From: Pterobdella sp. o SKG-2022
Lineage: Eukaryota > Annelida > Clitellata > Hirudinida > Piscicolidae
Assembly (NCBI GenBank): GCA_964035795.1
Contig: OZ038324.1
Span: 5,542,510 to 5,606,509, forward strand
Direction of reading: 5' to 3'
DNA length: 64,000 bases
Shown here: one piece after another, positions 53,560 to 64,000 of the stretch
How positions within the stretch are numbered: the first letter of the stretch is position 1
Layout: each line of letters begins with the position of its first letter
Program-made: the position numbers and the translations under genes
The notes under the pieces: generated by a model
What the model was told of the DNA's origin: nothing
The model's database searches: none
Seen by the model: only the letters and a program-made list of their open reading frames with translations

Positions 53560-56007
53560 ATGCATTTGCACAAACCTCTTAGAGTATTCCAGGTATTCTA
53601 CAACAATGATTTTACAAAAATAATTATGTTTCAAGTGATTACATTTTTCAACAGTTGGAAGCCGCCGAGCTTGATTGTGCAATCAGTCAGATTTTTACGG
53701 ATGGATTTGGAAAAATTTTTAAATATTACAAAGTATAGTTTTTTTTGGGGAGAAATTAATTCAAATTGTCAGTTTGTCAATTTTTACAGCCACATATTAT
53801 TCAAAAGTATGAAGCAGATCTTAATCTACTCTTAAACTTCTTCATATGGAAGGTGTTTCAAAAACTTATTGTTTTAAATTTATCATTTTTTTAATGTAAA
53901 TTTTAATTAACTATAAAATTTCTGAACTATTCAAAACTTCAAAGGCATCTTTAGATTCCAAGAGTAATGCCACTCTAGGTCAACAAATGCTACACTTGAC
54001 ATATGTATCTCCAAACCAAGATAATTTCCAAGGTTTTTATTGTGTTCAAAACATTATTATTTATCAATGAATAATCTTATTTGTAGAGAAGCTAAACCTA
54101 TCTAAAAGCAAAACTGTTGAAATATTCCTGCTCAATCATATAGTACCCTATTTTTCTTCCAAAATATCTGAAGCTTCCTTTCAAAATCAAAATACTTCTT
54201 TTACAGATATTATCAAATTCAAGGTTTCAATTTCTATATTCTCTATAATTATATAATTATGATATATAATATATTTCTCAATTTCCACAGTTTATCCAGT
54301 TGTTCGCAGTATTAAAAACAATAGTTAAGTTTTTCAAAATAGTCACTTTTTTATCATTTTTAAAATCTGGAAAATACCCAACAATTACTGAAAGATTTTT
54401 GGCTATTCAATGTAGGTCATTGTTTCCAATTGGCTTGACACAAGTTTCATATGATATTTTTCAAAGAGAAGCTCTATGGCAGGGAATTGTGGTGAGTTTT
54501 AATAATAATCATAAAAATACAGTAATACAACTGTTAATACTACTAATATTATTTTATTTAAATTATAATGATAATTATTATTATATAATAATAGTTACAA
54601 TAAATATAAAATAATAACATTATTATTATTAATTTATTGAAACAAAACACAAAGATTCATGAAGGCTTCTTGCCTTCCCTCAATACACTTTTTGCTTTTA
54701 ATACATTCAGTTGTTGAAGATATCTAATAATAGTGATATTGTAATAAGAATTTAAAATAAATGTATGAATCCTCAATTGATGTTTTAAAGTTTGCAATAA
54801 AAAACATACATAAGATGTCTCTGAAAAGTTAATAAAAAGAATCTTTTTTTGTTTTATTTTTTTATGTCTATTTTTTATATATGTCTCATTATAAAAACAA
54901 AACTGAAGACATTGACTTTTTATGTAATTAAAAAATAATTTTACTATGCTCATTATTATATAAGAAATGATTTCAAATAAATTAAACTAATATTAACAAA
55001 CATATTTTTATTTTTCATGCTTAAGTTAAGTGTAAAAGCAAAATAGTATCAGAAATTAATAAAGTCGGTTAAAAAAAAGATGCTTTAGATAGTTTATAAT
55101 GGAGTTAGAAAGCATATAAAATTGCACGAAATGTTTGTAAATGAAGTAAATCTGGCCACACTCAGTATAGTGGATTTAAAATCTTATAAATGTTCTTTAA
55201 TGGTTATAACTTTTCATTAATACTTATAAATATTCATCAAAAATTGAATATTTATTAGCACTTATAAATATTCATTAACCTTAGGAGTTTGTGAGCATTG
55301 TAGTACCAAACATAAACTTCCACAAACTCACCAGACAAGTCAAAGAATTCATGTCAAAAAGCACGTCTAATACAAACAATAGCAATAACGAAATAACAAT
55401 TGAAAAGCTACAAAATTGCAGTATTTGTAGGGATGTTACTATAGAACCTTACTATAATGAAAACTGTGGTCATGTCTACTGCTACTTTTGTATCCATGTA
55501 AGTCCATTTTCATTATCATGTTTCAAAATATGGATTAGTTGTTTGTTTAGCGCATATTAATAAACTGAAACGTCATGAATTGTTGAGCCTTGTGAGTTTG
55601 GTTCAAATGCTTTCATAACTTATATTTACATGAGATGTGATTGATTTGTATCAATCATTAATTAAGGATTGCAATATTTTATGGTTTATCTAATAATTCA
55701 ATTTAATTTTAATTGCATTTCATTAACTTCCATTTATTTCGATATAAACTGATAATATAATCATAAAAAAGTATAACTATTGAAATATTTTTATCAAGAA
55801 TTGAAAAAATATTCTAATTGAAAGAAAAATTTAAATGGACCATGTTCAATGAAAAAATAACAGAGAAAGTTAGGTGAAGATGATGGTTACAAATGTGAGG
55901 TGTGTGGTTGTGAGGTGCGTCCAATCCCTGCTCCTGTGCTTATCACATATGATGAGGATGATGAAGACGATGATGATGATGGAGATGAAGACGATGACGA
56001 TGAATGA
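53560..56007 (+). CDS. PEX2: Peroxisome biogenesis factor 2 (RING-type E3 ubiquitin ligase)
   Basis: Eight exons: 53560-53592, 53655-53732, 53790-53852, 53945-54032, 54087-54223, 54291-54491, 55285-55497 and 55864-56007. They join in frame with GT-AG introns into 318 codons; human PEX2 has 305. The start MHLHKPLRVFQ-LEAAELDCAI aligns with the conserved PEX2 N-terminus. SNATLGQQML, SGKYPTITERFLAIQ and REALWQGIVEFVSIVVPNIN are family hallmarks in the membrane-embedded part. The C-terminal RING finger is complete: Cys245, Cys248, Cys261, His263, Cys266, Cys269, Cys282, Cys285. PEX2 works with PEX10 and PEX12 in the peroxisomal membrane, ubiquitinating the import receptor PEX5 for recycling. The protein ends in a run of Asp/Glu encoded by a GAT-type repeat, unlike vertebrate PEX2. 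Introns 1-5 are only 54-92 bp. The exon 4 and exon 8 acceptors have weak pyrimidine tracts and were placed by homology and spacing. Confidence 0.93.
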
Positions 56008-56023
56008 TTATTTTTGTTGCTGC

Positions 56024-56029
56024 AATAAA
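56024..56029 (+). terminator. Likely PEX2 polyadenylation signal
   Basis: A canonical AATAAA lies 17 bases after the PEX2 stop codon. It is the first such hexamer in the correct orientation. Confidence 0.5.
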
Positions 56030-57435
56030 CAAAGTCTTCAACAAGTATTTTTATTTATGGTTTTTACTCAGACTCTACAAATTCCAAAGCTGTTGATAGT
56101 TTTGAAATTTATTTGTATTGAATGTGTTTTTATTAATAATTTTTTTTTAATATAAAGGTTTATCTATTAGTTAGATAGCGAAAGGCAGTGTCTGTACGAA
56201 TCAACAAAACTTAAAATAATAACACAACACCAATTTGCCGTACAGCCTAGTCGAATATACTCTAGAATGGAAATTATTAATTTACAAAAAAGCTTAAAAA
56301 AAACAAAATTATTCAAATATATTTTTAACCATTTTAGTATATATAATAACCAAATAGCTTTATGAGAAACATAAAAAGCGATGAAGTTTTATATTTTTAT
56401 TGAAACGAAGCTTTTCGATGTATTTTCTATAGCGTCATCACTAAACTAATTTTATCGTGTTTTTATGACTCATATTTTGGGGGCTAACTATTTACATAAA
56501 ATACCTCTAATTTTTTTTCTATAAACAAGGAGTGATGCCTTGCGAATCATACCCATTACACTAGCGAAACTCCAATTTGGGACGACTGGTGGGCAAATCA
56601 AAAACAAAAAGATTTGGTGTCATTTTTCAATTGTTTTATACATTTATATTGTCTGATTATTGGTGGATCTTATCCTCTTTAAGTGGCTATAGATGTGATT
56701 GAATAGAGTTCAAATTTTTTTATTTCAAATATCTAAGCTTTCAAAATGCTCGAAACATATGATCAGCATTTAAAACTAGGGAAATGTAAAAACCAAAAAC
56801 ATTAAATATCCTTCTAACCATGAAAATGTGAAAAGTTCAAAAAATAATACATATAATAATAAGAGGTATACGAAAAATGAGTTGGATAATCTTAATCCAT
56901 ATTTATTTTCTAGTTATCTTACACATTAGCAAACCTATGACTAGCTTTCAAATTTAATATTAAAAAGTATTTCACATCAAATGATGGTTTTAAAATATAT
57001 GGCAAAAATGCTTTACTATTGATAATTCAACAAGCCCAAAGTACTGCGACATAACGTCAATATCATTAAAATCAATTAAATAAATATTAAAAATTAAATA
57101 AAAATATCATCAATGGCATAGAATCAACTTTGGATCAATGTATGTATGCTAGATAATGACAAAAAATATAGAAAAGCGAAATACTCAAACAAATCAACCT
57201 CCGACCAAAAAAAGTGCCACTTTGCAAGATATTAACTGGTGATAAAGGTGAAATCAATAAATGGTAACCCGACACCACAATCCTCTTGGTTTAACCTCCA
57301 TCATTTGAGAAATAGTGCGGAAGATATTAAAAATATATCAATGAATAGCGTGAATTGACAGCTCACCTACAATTTTTCTCAAAAATTATTAATATTTATA
57401 ATAAAAAATCGAAGAGTTAGGTAGTCAATAAATAA
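56030..57435. other. Convergent intergenic region between PEX2 and the zinc-finger gene
   Basis: AT-rich, no gene. It holds a small inverted-repeat element at 56361-56474. The two flanking genes end toward each other here. Confidence 0.5.
56361..56474. mobile_element. MITE-like element with terminal inverted repeats
   Basis: The left end TATGAGAAACATAAAAAGCG and the right end, the reverse complement of ATGAGTCATAAAAACACGAT, form an imperfect 20-bp terminal inverted repeat. The interior contains AACGAAGCTTTTCGATGTAT followed by TTCTATAGCGTCATCA. Nearly the same interior (ACGAAGCTTTTCGGTATATT then CTATATCACCATCA) recurs at about 62555-62590. No coding capacity. Confidence 0.55.
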
Positions 57436-57441
57436 TTTATT
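57436..57441 (-). terminator. Likely polyadenylation signal of the zinc-finger gene
   Basis: AATAAA on the minus strand, about 155 bases after the stop codon. Confidence 0.4.
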
Positions 57442-57596
57442 ATTTCCAATGTCTTCTTTAAATATACAAAATGTTTGAAATAAGCAAACGAAAAATCCTT
57501 AGAAGTAATATTTGAAAACATACATATATATAGATAGATAAAGTGCATTTAAAAATAATAGAAAATTCAGTTAATTCCATATCATCAGTTTTAATA

Positions 57597-59144
57597 TTAC
57601 CAATTGCTAAGCACTTCGTATGACCTATTAATGTTAGAAGTGTGTGCAAAATTACTCGTGAAGTTATTGTTATTTGGCGCATTAGTATTATTAGGGTCAT
57701 TGGAAAAGTCATTATTGTTATTATTGAAATTATTATTATTATTACTGTCATTGTTGTTGTTGTTATTAAAGTTGTTGGGGGTTTGTTCGTTGTTGTAATT
57801 GTCATTGGGGGTAATAATGATGTTTTCTGATGAAGGGTTGTGCATTACTGAACCAGGCATGAACATATTGTTGTTCGAGTTGCTGTCAAACATGTTGTTG
57901 TTACCTGGATACGACTCAAATTCATTGCCTTCGATGTATCCTTGCTCGTTCCCTTTCATTTCATCTTCAGGAGGAAGATCCACATTGTTGTTCAACATTT
58001 CTTCATCTCCTGCATCTGCAGCATTTTCTTCATCAACCTCAGGGATCTGTATGGGCTCATTTCCTTTGAAGTTCTGTTGCACCATGGACACATTGTTCTG
58101 TGAAGGAGGCCTGCCTCTCTTGTTCTTCTGACGACCATGGATGCGGATTTGATGACCCAGCAAGTTTGATTTGTGCACGAATGTCTGCCCACACACCTTC
58201 AAATTATTGTGACAACATTATTTAGATATAAAAAAAAATTAAATATTTTTATTAATCAAAAAATCATTAAACTTTAGAAATGTTGACAATGGCAACCTTG
58301 CAAACAAAAGTGGTGGCAACCATAGACTCCCAAGAAGTATTGCTGCCAGTGAAATTCTCATTGACCCTGCTTCCTGTTGAGCATCTACCAAACGACCTCC
58401 CTCCTCTCCTTCCACCCCTTCGTCTGCTTGGCCTCCTAGCTCCCATTGCCATCATTTGGCTTATATAGTTTGGATTTGACTGACTGTTGTTTGTATTGTT
58501 GGAGAAAAAATTGCTGTTATTGCTGGCATTTTGGTCATAGTAAGAAGATTGACTTAGTTGTTCTGAATCATTTTGATTTATGTCAGTTGTATTGTTTTGG
58601 ATATTTTGTTGGCTGCTATTGAAAGAATCTTCCAGCTGTATGATAAAAAAACTCACTTTAATTTTAATAATTCCCATTAAAAAATTGAAAAATTTTAAAT
58701 GAAAAAGTATATTCAAATTGCTATGAAATATTTCAGAATTGATAAGCTTTGAAAATCAACCTTTATTGCCTTGACACCATGATTGTAGAAGCTAGGAGAG
58801 TAGTTTGGAGAGTTGAATCTGTTTTGATGGCATTTTGGCGATCTAGGTTCACTTTTGACATGACCCGAAGAAGTTCTCGTGATTTTTGGAGTGCTTGTAT
58901 TGATGATATTTGTGTTGTGTTTGTTTGATGAAGCTTTTGCAAAAAGCACTTCTCCATTGTCGTCACCCGAAGCAGAGATTTCTTGATTTATATGAACTAA
59001 AAACACTTCTGATTTATCAACAGTTATACCAATAACTCCTTGAATGCACAAATCTTCGCCATATGTAAGACCATCACGACACAACGATGCGATGGTATCG
59101 ACTAACAAATCCTTAACTCGTTTTTGATCCGGTTTTAAATACAT
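57597..59144 (-). CDS. C2H2 zinc-finger / AT-hook protein, unnamed
   Basis: Three minus-strand exons, 59144-58761, 58635-58297 and 58196-57597, join in phase 0 with GT-AG introns of 125 and 100 bp into 440 residues. Residues 1-60 form a compact conserved-looking domain (MYLKPDQKRVKDLLVDTIAS, then GVIGITVDKSEVFLVHIN) that I cannot name. A Ser/Asn-rich linker follows, with an Arg/Gly-rich patch (RRPSRRRGGRRGGR) late in exon 2. One classical C2H2 finger spans residues 240-261 (C-K-V-C...H-Q-I-R-I-H), and intron 2 splits it between the two cysteines. An AT-hook core KRGRPP comes right after (267-272), then an acidic stretch and an Asn-rich tail. DNA or chromatin binding in the nucleus is likely, but the specific target is unknown. 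A single finger next to an AT-hook favours weak or AT-directed binding. The ATG at 59144 is the first in frame after an upstream stop. Confidence 0.8.
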
Positions 59145-60488
59145 TTTCAAAAACTCATCACAATGAAAAAAAAATTTTTACTAAAAATTACAAAATAAAT
59201 CAACAAAGGAAAATATCTTTTCGACTAACCGAATTTGTTTTAAAAACTATTAATATTTTTGAACATAAGTGAAGGCAGCTTTTTAGATAATTACACTTTT
59301 GGTAGCGCCGAGTTGAACTTATTTTTACACACTTTGCTGAAATAAATGTACATCGAACATTTAAATAGTTTTTGTTTTTCAACTATACAAAAACATACAT
59401 TTACGCAATTTTTTTTCATGAAAAATAAAATCGTTTTTAATTAAGTTACTTCAAAAATACTGAAATTCTGATAAGAAAATTTATGATTCATGAATCATAA
59501 ACACTACGGCATTTATAATTCAAAACTTTGAAAAATTAAAAAAATATCTAACATAAATTTTATAAATTTATATAATATTTGTTATTTTTATTCTTTTTTG
59601 GGAATTTTTTGAAATTCTTGAAACTGTATTATTCTAAAAATACACATCAAAATATCAAAATACCTTTCTTTTTTTATAAAAAACACTTTTAGCAATAAAG
59701 CCTCCACGAAGATTTAACCTAAACTTATAATAAAATAAAATCAATAAACTAAAAAATTCTTTTTAAAAATAACGAAACTTAAATTTTTATATAATACACT
59801 AATAGCAAATCTCAACAACAGCAAACCACTTTGAACCTTTAAACATTATACTTCTTATAAGATCTCCAATAAAAAATTTTTCAGTTTTGATCTTCCTTTC
59901 AAACTTAACTACCATCAAAGCATTATAACATCATCAAAAATAAGCAAATAAACACACTAAAACATTCTAAAACAATATGCATTAACTAATTAAATTGGCA
60001 CTTGATAATGCCAGTTTACGTAAAACAAACATTTTCACTATCTTACACAATGATTTTGCTTCATCATTATCATTTAAAAAAGCTTCTCGTCTTAAAAGTT
60101 AATAAGATAATTAGCTTTTAATTTTAAATTAAAGGGCTAATTACGGAATAATTGCGTCTTTCATATTATAACCTTCTGAATCTCTTTCCTAGTATACCGC
60201 CACAAGTTTAAAGTGTTTTTCATTTCGATTTATGTTCTTATGGTGCATATAGGCTTTTCTTGTGTTTATGTTTATACTTGTATTCTTGTATATCTCTATA
60301 TATGTATGCTCATATATTTCCATATGTATTTATGTTGCTTCAATAAGATTTCAATGGTAGTTTCTGTTTTTTTCCTCCTTCTAGGCCTCTTTCAAAGCGA
60401 ACTTTCGTAACGATTGCATTTCAAGTTTACTGAGGTTTTTATACTGCTGGAAATAAAAACTTAAGTTTACTATATAGCTTAAGAAACC
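59145..60488. promoter_or_regulatory. Shared head-to-head intergenic region
   Basis: The zinc-finger gene (minus) and the stress-protein gene (plus) start 1,344 bp apart and point away from each other, so this AT-rich stretch must contain both promoters. No repeat or further gene was seen, and no individual promoter element could be assigned. Confidence 0.45.
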
Positions 60489-63311
60489 ATGAAAAAAGTT
60501 CTGATTCCCATAGATTGGAGTGAAAATGCGGAAAAAGCCTTCGATTGTGCGTTTAACTTTGTAGATTTTAACATTGAAAATATAACCCTCTAATTTTTTA
60601 TTTAAAATGTTGCATGTTTTTTCTGCTATTTCCAGATTAAATTTTTAAATTATGATTTATATTATTCGGAAACGAGTTTTATTGAACACACACAAATTAT
60701 TAGTAATAACAATTTGAAACAGAAAAAGTGCTACGTTATTTATTGGGATAAAAATAAATATTTATTACAGGGTATGTTTATAACCTCCACAAAAAAGGAA
60801 CAAACTTGGTTCTGACTCACTTCATAGAAGCAAGTTAGAAGCTTTTAATATAACGATTTTAATTCATATAGCGCAAAAAATTCTATTACTTAAATACCGC
60901 TACTAAAACTTCTGAAACTATCTCAGAATGTTACCTCGTAGAGGTTATAGTTTTTGAAGACTTATGTTATCAAATGCATAAACATGGAAGTAAAACACTG
61001 ATAATCATGCTTTTGATTATGTTGAAAAATTGTCAAATGAATTAATATATTCTATATAGCGACTAAACAAAAAGTTAATTACTGAAAACTGGGTGGCTTA
61101 AAAATGCTTTATGAAACCGAACACTTGTGGAAATATGTTTATAAATTTTAATTTGAAATTTTAAGGTTTTTTCAGGCGTTTTTATTCTCAAAATACTTTT
61201 ATGAAGGTCAATTATTCATAATTTTAATAATATTTTTTTAAAAATAACTTAAAGAAACTTCGAAAAATATTATTAAAGATACCTGCTTGTTTATTGTTTT
61301 TCCGCAGACGCTCAATCATTTGCCCATGTGTGCGCATAAGATTAAAAAAATGATCAAAAATTCTGGAAGAATTTGCATTAAAACGGTTGAGTTTCATAAA
61401 GAAAAATGACTCTCCTATGAGAAATTTTATGATTTCCAGAATTAAAATTTTTTAACCTCAGCTATTTTGAGTATCAATTCGTCATTTGGTCTTGTTTATT
61501 GCAATTCCATCGAAAATGCTCTAAGGCAGCTTTAAAAAAACTCTAAAGTTCTCTCAATACATTTTTAATGCCTTCCGAGTAATTGCTCACGATTATGCTT
61601 ATATAATAGAAACAAAAACTAAGGTTTAATGAGAAACTCAATACACGAAACTTTCCGTAAGAGTATCTTACATTATCTAGTACATCATCACTTGATAATG
61701 TAAGATACTCTTACGAAAAGCTTCGTGTTTTAAGTTTCTCATAAACCTTAGTGTTTGTTGCTATTATATTGATTTCCGGCTATTTTACGTCAACATTATG
61801 CTTATGTTTATCGCCATATAAAGGCTTCATTTGTATATGGTGCTCTTAAAAGAAGCTATGTGGGAGTCTGCGTCCAACAGCACCACAGTTTTAAAAATCT
61901 TTTCTCGCTATTTTATCTTGATTACTATTTTGAGATACATAGTGTGAAAATCGAATAAAACCATAAAATTGCAGGCAAGGAGAAGGAGCTGATGGAGAAG
62001 GAGTTGAAGATGATGGAGCTACAAGAGATCTATGAGAACAGGCTGTTGCAACTTAAAGTTAATAACCTTATAACCTTTACTTATGTAACGTTTTTGAAAA
62101 AAATCTCGTTTTTTTTGTTTAAAATTTTTTTTGTTTTTAATCTTCAAAAATCAGGTAACCTTTAGATATTTATATTCTATTAAAAACCTACACTTTTGAA
62201 AAATTTTTTTTTATAATAAAACTAAACAAAGTTACTAAAAGTTACGGCATATTTGAAGATTAAAAAAGAAAAAATTTATGTAAATTTTTAAAAAAATTTT
62301 GGTCATTTGTTATGAGAAAGCATCTAAACAGAAACTTAGAATACCAACTCTAATAATGTTTGCACATAGCTCAAATACCAATGTGTCAATCCTTCACTAG
62401 TACAAAATTGAGATGGAAATTTTCGAAAAGTAAACGAATGTAGATTCAAATGAATATTTTATGAAATAAAATATTTAGTTTTAAAATTCTTAACTTGATC
62501 TAACGAATTAAGCGAATCATAAAAACACGATATTATTTGAATTTTCTTATTTTGACGAAGCTTTTCGGTATATTCTATATCACCATCAGGTAACTAATGA
62601 ATACAGTTACACACAGTAAAGATTAATTTCAACAATTAAAAATTGTCAATCTCCATCGTTTTTGCTTTTTTTGACGATAACTATAATAAACTAGTTTTGT
62701 GAGGTTTTTCCACGGAATACTTCACACTTAATAGATCAGTTAATAACCAAATCAACCAATGATAACATACCATGCAAACTCATTTTCCTCCAGATCGACT
62801 ACATCTGGCTGACTGGGAACCAAGGATCCCCAGGAGAATATATTAACAAAGTCAACTATCCGTATCATTTTCCATAGATTATATAATTAAGGAGTAATAA
62901 ATTGGTTTTAATTAAATAGGGTTCTTAGTTTTAAATTGATATGGTTGCTTTCTTGGTAGATGTATACTCTTATTTCCAAAATATTTATTTATTTTCTTGA
63001 GTTCATTTTATTATTCGAAAAACAGTTTTAAAATAGAATATAATGTATTATTCGAAAATAATGAATTGAAAAGATGGATTATAAGTACAATAATACAGTA
63101 AAATATGAGCATTTACAATCGAAACCATTATACAGTAACACCATAATGAAATCAAAAATGTTAAACACAGGTGGCGAAAGAGGAAGATGTGGACATGATT
63201 GTGATGGGCGCGAGGGGTTTGGGGAAACTGAGGAAGACCATTCTTGGTAGCGTCAGTGATTACGTCATCAACAAAGGAAAAGTACCAGTCCTCATTTACA
63301 AAAGTGTTTGA
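60489..63311 (+). CDS. Universal stress protein (UspA family), multi-exon
   Basis: Confident exons are 60489-60560 (MKKVLIPIDWSENAEKAFDC, the first strand and loop), 61975-62057 (KEKELMEKELKMMELQEIYE helix), 62794-62850 (IDYIWLTGNQGSPGEYINK) and 63171-63311 (VAKEEDVDMIVMGARGLGKL to the stop). The last exon contains the ATP-binding signature G-x2-G-x9-G-S and the C-terminal strand VPVLIY. The part encoding the second strand and following loop lies between 60561 and 61974. A candidate is 61308-61385 (TLNHLPMCAHKIKKM, after a good TTTTTCCGCAG acceptor), but the junctions do not join cleanly in phase. Family members are about 140-170 residues, bind ATP and act in stress responses by poorly known mechanisms. 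A hairpin transposon sits in an intron. Identity is firm; the middle of the model is incomplete. Confidence 0.87.
61601..61769. mobile_element. Palindromic MITE with 77-bp arms
   Basis: Left arm 61601-61677 and right arm 61694-61769 are inverted copies of each other with only a few mismatches, around a 16-nt spacer. The innermost 24 bp (CGTAAGAGTATCTTACATTATC region) match exactly. The arms contain ACGAAnCTTTnCGTAAGAG, shared with 32437-32522. It has no coding capacity and is intronic in the stress-protein gene. The transcript would fold into a long double-stranded hairpin. Confidence 0.85.
62512..62606. mobile_element. Fragment related to the 56361 MITE
   Basis: Starts AGCGAATCATAAAAACACGA, matching the terminal repeat of the element at 56361-56474, and contains the same GACGAAGCTTTTCGGTATAT and CACCATCA interior. 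A matching right terminus was not found. It lies in the intron before the 62794 exon. Confidence 0.5.
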
Positions 63312-63433
63312 GTGCTTGTCGAAATTTGATTAGATGTTATAAATAGAACGATTAATCGTGGTTTTGTTTGGCATGACTTGATTTAAGAGTGGAACACAAA
63401 CCTTTCCAGTATTCCAACGTTGAAGTATTTTTT

Positions 63434-63439
63434 AATAAA
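63434..63439 (+). terminator. Likely polyadenylation signal of the stress-protein gene
   Basis: AATAAA about 120 bases after the stop codon in the correct orientation. Confidence 0.45.
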
Positions 63440-63951
63440 TTTTTACAAACCATGTAGCCTTTTTATTGAGCATATCTCGCCCTGAAATCACTTTCTACGA
63501 CTTCATACTTCAATAGTGAAAAATTTTCAAGTTTTCGGATAAAAAGCTTGTTTTTGCTCGCATAAAAAAATCTGATTTGTTTGATTCCAATTAAAAGCAT
63601 ACAATCGATATGGCTTTAGTGGGAGTTTTTTTTTGGTTTTTATTTTAGAGGTTTTATATGTAATCGTAGGCTTAAGTATTATAATGTCAAGCATACAGGT
63701 TTGAAGTTTGAGTTATAAATGGATAATTTTATTCACTCTTCTCAAATCTCCAATGAATGAAAAAATCAAAGGCTTCGGTAATTTTTTTTTTAAGGTAACA
63801 CATGTATTTATTTTCTAAAGTAGTGACAAAATTGAATCTAAAAAAAAGAGAGAACATGAAGTTATATGAGAATAGGAAATTAACTACAAATTAAATCAGG
63901 AATGAAATTAACTAACGAAAATAAAGTAAAAAAAAAGTATAATAAATAAAT

Positions 63952-63953
<2 letters not shown>
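63440..63953. other. AT-rich flank
   Basis: No gene or repeat recognised. Confidence 0.4.

Positions 63954-64000
<47 letters not shown>
63954..64000. repeat. (TA)n microsatellite at window edge
   Basis: Pure TA dinucleotides running off the end of the window, so the full length is unknown. Confidence 0.9.

Noticed and set aside
54657..54953. Minus-strand 98-codon frame within PEX2 intron 6
   Set aside because: AT-rich, no start context, no recognisable motif, and entirely intronic on the other strand.
57604..58131. Plus-strand Leu-rich and Ser-rich frames opposite the zinc-finger gene
   Set aside because: Antisense shadows of the Asn-rich coding sequence.
60642..60780. Open stretch after TATTTCCAG reading IKFLNYDLYYSE
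   Set aside because: It has an acceptor-like start, but the residues do not fit the stress-protein fold and the composition is that of intron DNA.
61853..61887. Possible stress-protein micro-exon reading AMWESASNSTT
   Set aside because: The peptide would suit the family, but its end phase does not join the next exon at 61975, so it was left out of the model.

Overview
The window is strongly AT-rich, repeat-laden nuclear DNA of an invertebrate animal. Three genes with spliceosomal introns can be rebuilt exon by exon. There are also non-LTR retrotransposon remains, tRNA-derived SINEs, small hairpin elements and many microsatellites. No bacterial-style operons, CRISPR arrays or rRNA genes are visible. 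A universal-stress-protein gene (a family retained in cnidarians, molluscs, flatworms and other invertebrates but not in vertebrates), CR1-like and R2-like LINEs and very low gene density fit an AT-rich cnidarian or other invertebrate genome. The sequence alone does not fix the taxon.

Layout. Positions 1-36,900 are mostly non-coding AT-rich DNA. They hold three long (TG)n tracts (2623, 11719, 20782), many (GAT/ATC)n tracts, several minisatellites, two of the three SINE copies (10207, 35838), small hairpins, and a few doubtful exons, the best being an acidic exon at 6244-6711 on the minus strand. Positions 36,960-45,030 form a retrotransposon and microsatellite block. It contains a 5'-truncated CR1-like LINE (minus), a pure (CTA)n array of about 730 units (39673-41864), an (AAT)n-(ATT)n inverted tract, and a 5'-truncated R2-like LINE (plus) that ends in (TAA)n. 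A dead intronless copy of the C-terminal end of a dynein heavy chain follows at 47,374-48,342. A third SINE and a decayed LINE reverse transcriptase lie at 51,410-52,920.

The last 11 kb carry the real genes. PEX2 (plus, 53560-56007, 8 exons, 318 codons) encodes a peroxisomal RING ubiquitin ligase. It is followed tail-to-tail by an unnamed C2H2 zinc-finger/AT-hook gene (minus, 57597-59144, 3 exons, 440 codons). That gene is head-to-head with a universal stress protein gene (plus, 60489-63311, at least four exons), which shares a 1.34 kb intergenic region with it and carries a nearly perfect hairpin transposon in an intron. The three genes have unrelated functions, and nothing suggests a common pathway.

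No clearly new biological system was found. The items most worth follow-up are the giant pure CTA array, the palindromic element family, the unrecognised N-terminal domain of the zinc-finger gene, and the dynein retrocopy.
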